Made by a program: the position numbers and the translations under genes | The notes under the pieces: generated by a model | Databases searched by the model: none | What the model saw: only the letters and a program-made list of their open reading frames with translations | What the model was told of the DNA's origin: nothing | In this document: positions 1 to 10,743 of the stretch, in pieces | How the letters are laid out: each line of letters starts with the position of its first letter | Numbering within the stretch: position 1 is the first letter of the stretch | NCBI GenBank assembly: GCA_016235365.1 | Contig: JACRLF010000037.1 | Span: 1 to 40,691 of the forward strand | Source: Deltaproteobacteria bacterium | Lineage (GTDB): Bacteria; Desulfobacterota; GWC2-55-46 | DNA: 40,691 nt | Reading direction: 5' to 3'

Positions 1-135
1 TTTGTCGTCTCGGCGTTCGTCACTGCGGCGTACGGACAAAGTACGCCTCATTCCTCACTTTCTCGACTCCTCGCATCTGTAACTTTTTGAGCAACCTGTT
101 CTATTTTGAGTTTTTCCGCATCCTGCTATAAGGTC
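1..135. repeat. Dispersed palindromic repeat family R1, copy A (truncated by window edge)
   Basis: Shares 'gttcgtcactgcggcgtacgga.aaagtacgcctcattcctcact' and 'ctttttgagca.cctg' with copies at 10744-10869 and 37788-37917. Confidence 0.75.
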
Positions 136-213
136 CGGCATCCGCTCCATCATGGAGAGAATCTCCTCCGTCACTCGCGGCAAGCCGCGTATTTATTACG
201 CCAGCATAAAACA

Positions 214-1059
214 TTAAATCTTCCTGTATATCGAAGAGGCGACCTTGACGAGCGGGAGGTCGAGCCCGTTGAGCGTCTCGGAAAGCCCGATGCAGAGATA
301 CCGGCCGGGGCCGAGGCACTCGCAGAACTTCTCGAAGAGCCTCTTCTGGGTCTCCTTGTCGAAATAGATTATAACGTTCCTGCAGAAGATGATGTCGAGC
401 TGCTCCCTGAAGCCGAAGTCGTCGTCCATGAAGTTGAGCCTGCGGAACCTCACGCGCTCCCGTAGCTCCGGGGATATCCTCACCAGCCCGGCGGAATTGT
501 CCCTGCTCCTGAGCAGGTGCCTCCTTCTAAGCTCCACAGGCACCGGCGTGATCCGTTCTTCATGGTATATGCCTTTGCTTGCCGCCTGAAGCACCCTTGT
601 GGATATGTCCGTAGCGATGATGGAGAAGTCGAAGCCGAGGCCCGGGTGGCGCTGCGCGAACTCGCTTAAGACCATAGCCAGCGTATACGGCTCCTCGCCG
701 GAAGAGCACCCGGCGCTCCATATGACGAGGCTCTTTTTCAAGCCCGCGCCCCAGGTCCTGACAAGCTCCGGGAGCGCGTAGTTGAGGAGATATTCGAAGT
801 GCTGCGGCTCCCTGAAGAAATCCGTCTTGTTCGTGGTCACCAGGTCGATCATGTGCACCAGCTCCGCGTTGAGGCCGTCGGGGCTGAAGAGAAAATCGCA
901 ATATTCCCCGAAAGACCCCATCCCCAGCGAGCGCAGCCGTTTCTGTAGACGTGACTCCAGGAGCGGCCTCTTCGACCCTGGCATCTTTATGCCGAGCTCG
1001 GACTGGATGAAGGCGCTCAACCGGTTGAAGTCTTTTGGGGACATCTGCGTAAGTCTCAT
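214..1059 (-). CDS. cheR: Chemotaxis protein methyltransferase CheR
   Basis: 281 aa ORF with CheR N-terminal domain and SAM-methyltransferase motifs (IWSAGCSSGEEPYTLAM, DIIFCRNVIIYFD); chemotaxis gene context. Confidence 0.95.
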   Translation of the reverse strand: MRLTQMSPKDFNRLSAFIQSELGIKMPGSKRPLLESRLQKRLRSLGMGSFGEYCDFLFSPDGLNAELVHMIDLVTTNKTDFFREPQHFEYLLNYALPELVRTWGAGLKKSLVIWSAGCSSGEEPYTLAMVLSEFAQRHPGLGFDFSIIATDISTRVLQAASKGIYHEERITPVPVELRRRHLLRSRDNSAGLVRISPELRERVRFRRLNFMDDDFGFREQLDIIFCRNVIIYFDKETQKRLFEKFCECLGPGRYLCIGLSETLNGLDLPLVKVASSIYRKI

Positions 1060-1306
1060 GATCGTTGCTCAGGACTGAAAAGAGGCACGTCTGTTAATCC
1101 CCTGCAACAGGCTGGCCGGGGGTTTGAATATACACAGCGAGCGGCACGGCCCGCGGCTTGGGGCTGGGGGGCTTCAAGGTTTGTCAGGCGGCGCGACGCA
1201 CTGCCGGCGTTACGGCCTCTTCCGGAGCGGGGTGCGGACGCGGGTGCGCCCTTCATGCCCGTCCACCGGCTCGGCGCGCCGCGCATGGAACCCGGGCAAT
1301 CTCCCT

Positions 1307-1807
1307 TCAGGAAGCTTCCCTGCCGCGCTGCATGTCCTGGACGATGGCCAGCTCGTCATCCGAGAAGATCTTGTCTATATCGAGGATGATTATGAACTGG
1401 TCGTCGCGCTTGCCCATGCCCTTGATGAAATCGGTATGGAGCCTGGTCCCCAGCCTCGGCGCAGGCTCTATCTGGTTCGGTTCCAGCTCGATGACCTCCT
1501 GGACCGAGTCCGCCAGCGCGCCGAGCACGAGCTTTTCTCCGTCAATGGTTATCTCCACTATTATGCTGCACGTGTTCACGGTCTTCATCGTCTTCGACAT
1601 CCCGAACTTGAGCCGCATGTCGATGACCGGCACGACGCTGCCGCGCAGGTTTATCACCCCGCTCATGAAATCGGGCGTCCTCGGCACTTTCGTCACCGAG
1701 GTGTAGTCCAGCACCTCGCGCACCTGGGTTATATCGAGCGCGAATACCTCGTCGTCGAGCTTGAACGTAAGGTACTGCGTTGTATTGGTTATCGTAGAGA
1801 CGCTCAT
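1307..1807 (-). CDS. cheW: Chemotaxis coupling protein CheW
   Basis: 166 aa; YLTFKLDDEVFALDITQVREVLDY...VPRTPDFMSGVINLRGSVVPVIDMRLKF is a classic CheW sequence. Confidence 0.95.
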   Translation of the reverse strand: MSVSTITNTTQYLTFKLDDEVFALDITQVREVLDYTSVTKVPRTPDFMSGVINLRGSVVPVIDMRLKFGMSKTMKTVNTCSIIVEITIDGEKLVLGALADSVQEVIELEPNQIEPAPRLGTRLHTDFIKGMGKRDDQFIIILDIDKIFSDDELAIVQDMQRGREAS

Positions 1808-1819
1808 CTCGTCCTCCGC

Positions 1820-3446
1820 TTAATATTTTACGAACTCGTTGTCTTCCGCGTCGGCGCCGACCGCCAAGTCGAGCGCGACCCCGCCGCCGGCGGCCGCGGC
1901 CCTGGGCCTGGCCAGTTCGTGGGGAATGTGCCCCACCCTGGCCTTGGGCGCCTGCCTTACGGTCCTGGCCGGTTTTAACTGCCTGACGTTAGATTCGCTC
2001 CCGGACGCCTTGAAGAAGGCGATGGTCTGCTGGAGTTGTTCCGACTGCGAGGAAAGCTCCTCGGACGTCGAGGCGAGCTCCTCGGCGGCGCCGGCGTTCT
2101 GCTGGATGACCTTGTCGAGCTGCTGCAGGGCCTTGTTTATCTGCTCCGCGCCGCTATTCTGCTCGCCGCTCGCCGCGGTTATCTCCTGGACGAGCTCGGA
2201 GGTCTTCTGGATGTCCGGCACAAGCCTCGTGAGCATATCCCCGGCCTTCTCCGCTATCTGGACGCTCGTCGAGGACAGATGGCTTATCTCCCCGGCGGCG
2301 GTCTGGCTCCTTTCGGCGAGCTTCCTCACCTCGGAGGCCACGACGGCGAACCCCTTGCCGTGCTCGCCTGCCCGCGCCGCCTCTATGGCCGCGTTCAGGG
2401 CCAGGAGGTTGGTTTGCCTGGCTATCTCCTCTATTATGGATATCTTGCTCGCTATCTCCTTCATGGCGCTTACGGTCTCGGCCACCGCCTTGCCGCTCTT
2501 TCTGTCTGATGTTGGAGGTCATCTCCTCCATGGACGACGAGGTCTCCTCTATCGACGCGGCCTGTTCCGTCGCGCCGTGCGATATCTGCTGGGCGCCGGA
2601 GCTCAGTTCCTGGCTCCCGGACGCGACGTTGTCGGAGACGGTGCGCACGTCCGTGACCACGCTCCTGAGCTTATCGACCATGTTCTTCATCGCGGAGAGA
2701 AGCTGGCCCGTCTCGTCCTTGCCCTTTACCTCTATCTCGGCCGTGAGGTCTCCCTGAGAGAGCCTGTCGGCCACCCCCGTGAGGACGGCCAGCGGCCTGG
2801 CTATCATGCTCGTAAGGAGGATGATGAGGCCGGCGGCGATGAGTATCGCTATGATGGTGGCCACTATTATCACGGCCGTGATCCTGCGGTACATGGCGTC
2901 GCTGTCCTTATAGAGCTGCTTGGCCACCTCGTCCTGTATCGCCAGGAGCCTCTGAAGCTTCGCGTCGGCGGCCTTGAACTTGACGGCCGCGTCGGTGGCG
3001 GCGTTCTGCTTCGCGTACTCGAAGTTGCCGTCGAGCGCGGCCTTGTAGGTGCGTGTCCTCGACTCGTCGTACTCCCTCCACGCCGGCTTGAACTCCTCGA
3101 ACACCTTCTTTTCTTCGGGGACGAGGTAAGTGGCCCCGTACTTGTCGATAAGGGCGTTTATCTCGGCCTCTTCCTTGTTGGCCTCGCTCCAGATCGCCTG
3201 CCTCCTGGCAACGTCGGCCTCGTTCACTATCTTGAGGGCGCCCATCCTCAGGCCCGAGAGGGCCGTGTTTATCTTGCCGAGGTCCACCAGGGGCACGAGC
3301 CTGTCGTCGTAGATGGACTGTATCATCCCCTTCATCGCCATTACGCGGGTTATGCTGAGGGCGCCGAGGCCGACAAGGAAGATTATGACCACGGCGAAGC
3401 TCGCCATAAGTTTTGTCTTTGTTTTCAAGTCCCTGAAAAAATTCAT
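1820..3446 (-). pseudogene. Methyl-accepting chemotaxis protein, frame-disrupted (ORFs 2154-3446 and 1820-2485)
   Basis: N-terminal ORF has TM-sensor-TM-HAMP and '[13 protein letters not shown]' then leaves frame; second ORF continues with '[60 protein letters not shown]' in another frame. Confidence 0.85.
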
Positions 3447-3585
3447 GATGTCCTCCTGTTTTTTTGTGACTCCCCGTGGCTAAAGTTGTTTTCTAAGCCC
3501 CTTTCCGTAGCCTTGACGGGCCGCGGATGTCCGCGTCCGGCGTTTGACGGCGCATCCCGCCCTTTTATGAGACAGCGTTTGAGGT

Positions 3586-5742
3586 TCATGCCGCGTCCAC
3601 CGTCTGTACAAGCCTCGGCACGTCTATTATGAGAGCGACCCTGCCGTTGCCCATTATAGTGGCCCCTGATATGCCCTTTACGTCCCTGTACACCTTGCCG
3701 AGCGATTTTATGACCGTCTGCACCTCTCCGTACAGCTCGTCGACGACGAGCCCGGTCTTCTGTCCGGCGTACTGGACGATCACGACGTTTTCGTGGCTGG
3801 CCGCCGCGCCCTCCGCCGAGAAGTACTCCCTCAGCCGGATATACGGCAGGACCTCGCCCCTCAGGTTCATGTAGCTCCGCCTGTTGGCGGCCTCCCTGTC
3901 GGCCTCCGAAAGCTCGACGCACTCGACCACCATGTCGAGCGGGATGACGTAGAAGGAATTGTCCACATCCACCATGAACCCGTCGATTATCGCGAGGGTC
4001 AGCGGAAGCCTTATGCGGACCGTCGCGCCCCTGCCATCCTCGCTTTCCACCTCGACGGTGCCCCTGAGACCCTCGATGTTCCGCTTCACCACGTCCATGC
4101 CCACGCCCCTTCCCGAGAGCTTCGTTACCTCCTCGGCCGTAGAAAAGCCCGGCTCGAATATCAATCCGAAGAGCTCCCTGTCCGAGAGCGTCTGCCCCTG
4201 GCTTATGAGCCCGGCATTGAGCGCCTTTTCCGTTATCCTCCCGCGGTTGAGGCCCCTGCCGTCGTCGGAGACCTCTATGACGATGGACCCGGCGTCGTGG
4301 TACGCGTTCAGGCGGACAATGCCCTTTGGCGGCTTCCCGGCCTCCACCCTGGCCTCGGGTTTTTCGATGCCGTGGTCGGCGGCGTTCCGCACCAGGTGCA
4401 TAAGCGGGTCGTTTATCTTCTCCACCACCGTCTTGTCGAGCTCGGTGTCGCCCCCGGATACGGCAAGCTCTATCTCCTTGCCGAAGTCGCGGCTTATGTC
4501 GCGCACGACCCGGTTGAACCTGCTGAACGTGTCGCCTATGGGCACCATGCGGATCTTCATGGCGCTGTCGCGTATCTCCTCCACGAGGCGCAGCATCCCG
4601 GAGGACGATTCCATCAGCGCGCCGTCCTTTATCCTCTGCGAGTGCTGTTCCATGTTGGCGCTCGATATGACAAGCTCGCCCACCAGGTTCACCAGGACGT
4701 CGAGCTTGGCGGCGTCTATGCGGATGGTGAGCGCCTCCCTGGCTTTCGCCACGAGGTTTTTCTTCTGCTTTTCGAGGGCGGCGTCCACCATCTCCGGGTA
4801 GACCATGCCCGCATTGACCATTATCTCGCCTATCAGCGCTTTTCCCCGGTGGTCCTCGTCCGCACCGGCCTTCTGGAGCTTAAGCGCCTGCTCAAGCTCC
4901 GACTGCGTCAGCGCCTTGCCCCTGACAAGGATCTCTCCCAACATGGTGTCGGACTCCGGCAGGCCCCTGATCAGCTCCACGTAATCGTCTATCCTGCTGT
5001 GGGGCGGGAGGATATGTATCGCGCAGTCGTCTTTCACGAACTCGAAGACGTCGCTTATGGCCTTCTTGTCGAGGTCGCTCCTGAGGTCTATCTCAAAGCC
5101 CAGGTAGCAGCTCTCCGGGTCCATTTCAGCCTGGGCCGGCATCGCGTCGCACAGGGTGGAGAGGCTTGTTATCTCGCCGAGCTTGCCGAGGTAGTTGAGG
5201 AAGGATATCGGGTCCATGCCGTTGCGCAGGACGTCCCTGCCGAACCGCAGGGATATATGCCAGGCGTCGGTCTCGGCCTTATCACCCTCCGGCCGCGGCC
5301 CCGCGGCCTTCGGGGTTTGCGCCTTTTCCTTCGGCTCGTTGCCCGCGGCGGCCCCGTTCAGGAGCGAGTTGACCTTTGCGGTGAGCGCCCGGTCCCTCTG
5401 CGCGACCCCGGCCGGGAGTTCGGCCTCTCCCGCGGACGCGAATTCGAGAAGGCTCGATATATGGTCCCTGCATTCGAGCATCAGCTCTATTATGCCGCCC
5501 GTTATCGGGATAGCCCCGTCGCGCGCCTGCGAGAGCAGGTTCTCTATCCCGTGCGTGAACTTCTCGACGGATTCGATGCCGACTATCCCGGAGGAGCCCT
5601 TGATGGTGTGGACCGACCGGAAAAGCGAATTTATCCTGTCCTGGTCGTTGGGCGAGTTCTCCAGGCTCAGGAGCGAGTCCTCCATCTCCTGGAGCAGCTC
5701 CACGCTTTCAGATAGGAATGTCTGTAAGATTTCCGTTTCCAT
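3586..5742 (-). CDS. cheA: Chemotaxis histidine kinase CheA (Hpt, dimerisation, HATPase, CheW-like domains)
   Basis: 718 aa; HTIKGSSG Hpt motif, LVGELVI, HLVRNAADHGIE, DDGRGL, GRGVGMDVVKRNI, C-terminal CheW-like domain. Confidence 0.95.
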   Translation of the reverse strand: METEILQTFLSESVELLQEMEDSLLSLENSPNDQDRINSLFRSVHTIKGSSGIVGIESVEKFTHGIENLLSQARDGAIPITGGIIELMLECRDHISSLLEFASAGEAELPAGVAQRDRALTAKVNSLLNGAAAGNEPKEKAQTPKAAGPRPEGDKAETDAWHISLRFGRDVLRNGMDPISFLNYLGKLGEITSLSTLCDAMPAQAEMDPESCYLGFEIDLRSDLDKKAISDVFEFVKDDCAIHILPPHSRIDDYVELIRGLPESDTMLGEILVRGKALTQSELEQALKLQKAGADEDHRGKALIGEIMVNAGMVYPEMVDAALEKQKKNLVAKAREALTIRIDAAKLDVLVNLVGELVISSANMEQHSQRIKDGALMESSSGMLRLVEEIRDSAMKIRMVPIGDTFSRFNRVVRDISRDFGKEIELAVSGGDTELDKTVVEKINDPLMHLVRNAADHGIEKPEARVEAGKPPKGIVRLNAYHDAGSIVIEVSDDGRGLNRGRITEKALNAGLISQGQTLSDRELFGLIFEPGFSTAEEVTKLSGRGVGMDVVKRNIEGLRGTVEVESEDGRGATVRIRLPLTLAIIDGFMVDVDNSFYVIPLDMVVECVELSEADREAANRRSYMNLRGEVLPYIRLREYFSAEGAAASHENVVIVQYAGQKTGLVVDELYGEVQTVIKSLGKVYRDVKGISGATIMGNGRVALIIDVPRLVQTVDAA

Positions 5743-5786
5743 GCGGCCTCCCGTTCCCCTCCGCCGCCTTCACGGCGGCCCCGACG

Positions 5787-6092
5787 CTATGCCCCCAAGT
5801 CCTCGAAGTGATGGGCCAGATTGTAAAGCTCGTATACGGAGCGCGTCGCCTGGCTGTGCGATACTATCTTCAAACCCCTCTTGAGCCTGCGCGCCTCGCG
5901 TTTTGCGAGCAACAGGAGCTGCACGCCGGACGTGTCCATCTCGATCACCTGCGAGAGGTCTATACGTATCTCTCCGGCGCTCCCCAGGCATTGGCCGAGG
6001 CCCCTTTTTATGTCAAAGGCGTTATAGATGGTCATCTCCCCCTCTATCCGGACCATGCACGCCCCTTTTTCAATCGTTGCGTCGATATTCAT
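5787..6092 (-). CDS. STAS-domain protein (anti-sigma factor antagonist-like)
   Basis: MNIDATIEKGACMVRIEGEMTIYNAFDIK...IRIDLSQVIEMDTSGVQLLLLAKREA; STAS pattern with D-T/S-G-V motif; start at internal ATG. Confidence 0.85.
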   Translation of the reverse strand: MNIDATIEKGACMVRIEGEMTIYNAFDIKRGLGQCLGSAGEIRIDLSQVIEMDTSGVQLLLLAKREARRLKRGLKIVSHSQATRSVYELYNLAHHFEDLGA

Positions 6093-6109
6093 CAGCGCGC
6101 CTCCGCGTT

Positions 6110-6478
6110 TCAGGGCAGTATCAGTTTCGAGACCGCCTCGAGCATCTGCTCCGGCTTGAAAGGCTTCACCACCCATGCCCTGGCCCCGGCGAGCCTGCCT
6201 TCCTGCTTCTTGGCCTCCTGGGACTCCGTCGTGAGCATGATAACGGGCGTGAATTTGTGGCTTGGCAGGGACTTCAGGTTCTTAAGGAACGAGATGCCGT
6301 CCATGTTGGGCATGTTCACGTCGCACACTATCAGGTTTATCCTCTGGCCGATGAGCTTGTTCAGGGCGTCCTTCCCGTCGCAGGCCTCTATGACGCCGTA
6401 CCCGGCCGTGGAGAGGGTGAATTTCACCACCTGCCGTATGGAGGCGGAATCGTCTATCACCATTACCGTCTTGGACAT
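6110..6478 (-). CDS. cheY: CheY-like single-domain response regulator
   Basis: 122 aa; VMVIDDSASIRQVVKFTL, CDVNMPNMDGISFLK, MLTTES, KPF. Confidence 0.93.
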   Translation of the reverse strand: MSKTVMVIDDSASIRQVVKFTLSTAGYGVIEACDGKDALNKLIGQRINLIVCDVNMPNMDGISFLKNLKSLPSHKFTPVIMLTTESQEAKKQEGRLAGARAWVVKPFKPEQMLEAVSKLILP

Positions 6479-6505
6479 CTAAGACCTCCCTTTGGTCCCC
6501 GGACG

Positions 6506-7852
6506 TTAAAAGAACGTGACCCCGCCTTCGGCGGCCTTTTTCCCGGTGGCCGCCCTAGCGGCTGTGCCGCCGTTTTTGACGGAGCCGACGGCCTCTCTGT
6601 GGATATCGCGCTGTTTTTCCATGACATAGCGTTGCATCACCTCGCCGGTATTGAATTCGGGCAGCTTGCACGGCGGGGCGCACTTGACGGTGTCGTGCAT
6701 GCATTTGCTCAATGAATCCACGAACCCGTCGGCCGACGCAAGCGTGCCGGTAACGAGCTCTATCTGCTGGCGCGTTATGTCCTGGAACTGCACGTCCGCC
6801 AGAAGCTCCCTTGCGTGGCCGGACACCTCCCGGCCGCTTGTGTGCACCTGTTCGATAGTGCGGCTGTTGAGGTCGTTAAGCTGCTTGTAGCTTTCGCCGA
6901 GCCTCGCCAGCTGCGCTTCCAGGCTCATAAGGATGCCGGCCTCCTGTTTCTGGTTCCGCTGGTCGAGCTTTGAGGAGAACTGCGTCTCCACTTCATTGGC
7001 CATCTGCGCGATGGCGTGCCCGATCTTCGACGCCGCCTTTTCCGACTGGCCGGAGAGCTTGCGCACCTCGTCGGCGACTATGGCGAACCCTCTGCCGTGC
7101 TTGCCGGCCCTGGCCGCCTCTATCGCCGCGTTGAGGGCGAGCAGGTTGGTCTGGTCGCTTATCTCACGCAGGAGGTCGACGAGCGACGTCATGGACTTCG
7201 ACCTCTCGGCGAGAGTGATGACTATCCTGTAGTCCTGCTCCATATCGTAGCGGCGCTTCTCTATGTATTCGCGGAGGTCGTCGATGGTCTTCTCATTCGC
7301 CGTTATCGTCTCGTTGGACCTGTCCGCCAGCGACTCGCTCTGGGCGTGGAGAGAGTTCAGCATGTCGTTGAGCGAGTTTATGGAGCCGTATATCTCCTGC
7401 GCCTGGCCTATTATCCTGTGCGCCGCGCTGTCGGTCTGTTCCGTGACGTTGCCGAGATGGGCGGACGTCAGCCTGTTCACTTCCTTGAAGGCGCCGAAGA
7501 AACGCAGTGTCTTTTCCTGCCGGAGCTGGAAGTGCTCGCTGCCCCCGATAATCTCATCCACGAGCGCCTGTTCGTTCCTCGCTATCTCCATCAAGGGCTT
7601 CGAAGACCATTTCAGCGTCATAAAGAGGACTATCGACACTCCGAGCACGACCCAGAACGCGTCTTTTATCCAGTGCGAGTACGGCTGAGAGATTATTCCA
7701 TAACTGAAGAAATCTATCTGCGCGCCGAAAAGGACCTCTATCACGCCGGGGATTATGAGCGCCGCAACGGCCGATACGATCATCGTCTTCTTGTAGGCCG
7801 GAAGATAGATGAAAAGGAATTTATCCGATCCGTGTTTCTTCTGGTCTTTCAT
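6506..7852 (-). CDS. Methyl-accepting chemotaxis protein (short sensor, HAMP-less), paralog 1
   Basis: Start at [12 protein letters not shown]; two TM segments, then [46 protein letters not shown] signalling tip. Confidence 0.9.
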   Translation of the reverse strand: MKDQKKHGSDKFLFIYLPAYKKTMIVSAVAALIIPGVIEVLFGAQIDFFSYGIISQPYSHWIKDAFWVVLGVSIVLFMTLKWSSKPLMEIARNEQALVDEIIGGSEHFQLRQEKTLRFFGAFKEVNRLTSAHLGNVTEQTDSAAHRIIGQAQEIYGSINSLNDMLNSLHAQSESLADRSNETITANEKTIDDLREYIEKRRYDMEQDYRIVITLAERSKSMTSLVDLLREISDQTNLLALNAAIEAARAGKHGRGFAIVADEVRKLSGQSEKAASKIGHAIAQMANEVETQFSSKLDQRNQKQEAGILMSLEAQLARLGESYKQLNDLNSRTIEQVHTSGREVSGHARELLADVQFQDITRQQIELVTGTLASADGFVDSLSKCMHDTVKCAPPCKLPEFNTGEVMQRYVMEKQRDIHREAVGSVKNGGTAARAATGKKAAEGGVTFF

Positions 7853-8166
7853 GGGGAGTTCAATCTTTTCATGAGACGGCGCAAAGGCATCTGTTTTAAC
7901 GTTCCACACCGGTATGACAGGAAAATATCTCCCAGCGGACACCCGGCGGCTCGCCGCGGCGCGGTTCATCCGGTTTTCAAAATACTTGAACCGCCATGGG
8001 CGCGGTCCTGGCGTCCATGCGGTCATTTTTTCTGCGTAGCTGTCCTGCGGCGGGCGATGCCGCTCACCACCTTCTTCGTTAGAAAAAAAGGCGAATTTTA
8101 GCGTTTTCTCACAATACATATCGAGGCTTATGCTCGGGGTCAAGGCCCTTTCGCCCGCCCGTCCCG

Positions 8167-9519
8167 TTAAAAATAGGTGACCTTGCCTTCCGCCGCCGCG
8201 CCTCCGTTGCCGGGCGTGCGCCTGGTATGTTTCAGGTTGACGACCGTGTTGTGGATGTCGCGCTGCCTCTCCATCACGTAATGGTCGGCGATGGAGTCCA
8301 CGTCGAAGTCGGGGAACCGGGAGGGGTCCGCGCACATCGGCTCGCCGCCGATGAACCGGCTGAGCGAACCCATATAGCCGCCGACCCCGTCAAGGGTCTT
8401 GAGGACAAGCTCCATCTGCTGGCGCGTGATGTCCTGGAACTGTATGCCGGCCAGAAGCTCAAGGGTGTTTTTGCTGACGTTCTGCCCGCTTGCGCTTATC
8501 TGTTCCGTGATGTTGTTATTGAGGCCGTTAAGCTCCTCGTAGCCTTTGCCGAGCCTTGCGAGCTGGGCCTCGAGGTTGGCGAGTATCCCGGCCTCCTGCT
8601 CGTAGTTCTGCTGGTCGAGCTTTTTGCTGAACTGGGCCTCTATCTCCCCGGCCATCCGCGCCATGGCCTCGCCTATCTGGGAGGCCGCCCTTTCGGAGTG
8701 GAACGAGAGTTTCCTCACCTCATCGGCCACCACCGCGAAGCCCCTGCCGTATTCGGCGGCCTTGGCGGCCTCTATGGCGGCGTTCAGCGCAAGGAGGTTC
8801 GTCTGGTCGCTTATGTCCCTGAGGATGTCCGCCAGCTTTATCATCGATTTGGCCTTGTCGGCCAGCGTTATGACCGTGTTGTGGTCGTTCTTGACCTCCT
8901 GCCTGCGCCTCTCTATATACCCGCGGAGGTCCTCGATGGTATTCTCGTTGGCGGTGATCGTGGCGCTCGACCCGGCGGAAAGAGCCGTGCTCTGGCTGCG
9001 GATGGAGGCGATCATGTCCTGAAAGAGCCCCATCGATTGGCTTATCCGTTGCGCCCGGTCTATTATCTTCCCGGCGGCCGCCTCGGTTTCCTTTACGATG
9101 TTTTCGATGTGCGCGCGCGTAAGCGAGTTGAGTTCGTCCTGCGAGCCGAGGAAACGCAGGGTCCTCTCCTCCCTCAGCCGGTTGTGCTCGCTGGTGGAGT
9201 ACAGGTCTTCGAGGAGTTTCTTTTCGTCGCCGGCGATATTCATCATCGGCTTTAAAGACCACTTCAGCGTTATAGCGAATACTATCGCGACCCCAAGGAT
9301 CACCCAGAACGCATCTTCAGCCCACATCGAATATGGCGGGCTCAGGATGACCGCGACGTATGAGTCTATCCAGTCGCCGATGGTTACCTGCACCACGCCG
9401 GGGATTATTACGGCCGCCAGCGCGCTAAAGAGGACAAGCCGCTTATATGCCGGCAGATGGAGGAATTTGAAGCCGGCGTATTTCTTTTTGACGTTGTTTT
9501 TGTTTGAATGGCCTGCCAT
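8167..9519 (-). CDS. Methyl-accepting chemotaxis protein (short sensor, HAMP-less), paralog 2
   Basis: Start at [13 protein letters not shown]; collinear with 6506-7852, shares YLPAYK/HLPAYK, IIPGV.., [16 protein letters not shown] and the QDITRQQ tail. Confidence 0.9.
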   Translation of the reverse strand: MAGHSNKNNVKKKYAGFKFLHLPAYKRLVLFSALAAVIIPGVVQVTIGDWIDSYVAVILSPPYSMWAEDAFWVILGVAIVFAITLKWSLKPMMNIAGDEKKLLEDLYSTSEHNRLREERTLRFLGSQDELNSLTRAHIENIVKETEAAAGKIIDRAQRISQSMGLFQDMIASIRSQSTALSAGSSATITANENTIEDLRGYIERRRQEVKNDHNTVITLADKAKSMIKLADILRDISDQTNLLALNAAIEAAKAAEYGRGFAVVADEVRKLSFHSERAASQIGEAMARMAGEIEAQFSKKLDQQNYEQEAGILANLEAQLARLGKGYEELNGLNNNITEQISASGQNVSKNTLELLAGIQFQDITRQQMELVLKTLDGVGGYMGSLSRFIGGEPMCADPSRFPDFDVDSIADHYVMERQRDIHNTVVNLKHTRRTPGNGGAAAEGKVTYF

Positions 9520-9807
9520 GTAAGCTCCGTCCGGATTTCGTAGCCCGTCCTTTGAAAACGGCCGTAAAGCCCCGGGAGGTTTCATCGGGGCTGAGACTAC
9601 GACATCGCGGTCGTCACGCTTAACCATTATTTCGGAGAGACCCCAAAGCGCCTGAATAGTCCAAAAGATTGATTTCAGGCCGTCCAGAGGGTTGATTTTC
9701 AGAGGGGGGTGATTTTGGTTGAAACGGGGGTTTAGCGCTTATTCAAGGTGCGTGGAGAGCGCGGGGCCTGATGGAAAAGCCACGGGGAATCTTTGGCGCG
9801 GGGGATA

Positions 9808-10455
9808 TCAATCCTTGTACAGCACCTCTTTTATCTTCAGCTTGAGGTCTTCGGACCAGAACGGGTTGCCCTTCTGTATGAACCCCTTCACATGGAGCTG
9901 GAACCACTTCGGGTCAAGGACGAGGTCGTCTATTATGTCCTTTCCGGTGGTTATTATCGCGGGTATATGGATGCCGGAGTCGGTTATCCTCCTGAGGAGC
10001 TCTTCGCCGTCGAGCTTGGAGTCCGGGTCTTCGGAGTTCTTGAGGTAGAGGTCCGTCACGATAAGGCTTACCTTGCCCTTGCGCAGGATATTCAACGCCT
10101 CGGTGGAGTTCTTTACCGCGAAGAGCTTCAGGTCGATGTCCTTCAGGGCGTTCTCCACCATGCGCCTGGCCAGCATGTCGTCCTCTATCAGGAGTATGGT
10201 GTCCTGGGCGGGGGCGGCATGGATTGCCTCGGCAACCGGCTTCATTGCAACGGCCGGCCTGGCGGCCGCTGCGGTTACAGCCTCGGTCTCGAACCCGGCC
10301 TCCCCTTTTCTCAGGAAGTGCTGCGCGCCGCACCGTACGCAGTTTATCCGGATGCCCTTTTCCCACTCCGGGAGGATTTCGGCCGGGACCCAGAGCCTGA
10401 ACCTGGTGGAACACTCCGAGCAGCTAACCTCTATGGGCTCTTTTTTCTTGGCCAT
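9808..10455 (-). CDS. Response regulator with N-terminal zinc-ribbon (MJ0042-like) domain
   Basis: MAKKKEPIEVSCSECSTRFRL...INCVRCGAQHF Zn-ribbon, then ILLIEDDMLARRMVENAL...LIVTDLYL receiver domain. Confidence 0.85.
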   Translation of the reverse strand: MAKKKEPIEVSCSECSTRFRLWVPAEILPEWEKGIRINCVRCGAQHFLRKGEAGFETEAVTAAAARPAVAMKPVAEAIHAAPAQDTILLIEDDMLARRMVENALKDIDLKLFAVKNSTEALNILRKGKVSLIVTDLYLKNSEDPDSKLDGEELLRRITDSGIHIPAIITTGKDIIDDLVLDPKWFQLHVKGFIQKGNPFWSEDLKLKIKEVLYKD

Positions 10456-10743
10456 CTTGGTCTCTTTCAGGGCGCCGGTCTGCACTTTTTCTCCGTCTTT
10501 TATCTCCCGCGCCTGATCCGCCGGAAGCAGGCGCGGCGCGGTCATGGAGCGCAATAGCCGCCGGATGCCTTTGGGGTGGCTTCCGGTGGAGGCAGGGTCC
10601 TTTTATAGCCCGTTTTTCACGCCTAACTACGCAAATTCTCAGTTTAACTTAATAAGACAGCGGTGTCAATAATTCTATGGAAAGGCGCGGCGCGGCTTCA
10701 AGGAGTATGTTGTAATGGACTGTTATTATGGGTTATTATTTTA

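Noticed and set aside
1839-5715. Long plus-strand ORFs (597 aa at 1839-3632; 640 aa at 3793-5715) opposite MCP/cheA
   Set aside because: Shadow ORFs of GC-rich coding DNA: low-complexity composition (R/G/L/V/H/Y-rich), no recognisable motifs, antisense to clear chemotaxis genes.
7853-8335. N-terminal extension of the MCP ORF 6506-8335
   Set aside because: Composition looks like translated intergenic sequence; the paralog starts at the equivalent of MKDQKK just before the first TM helix.
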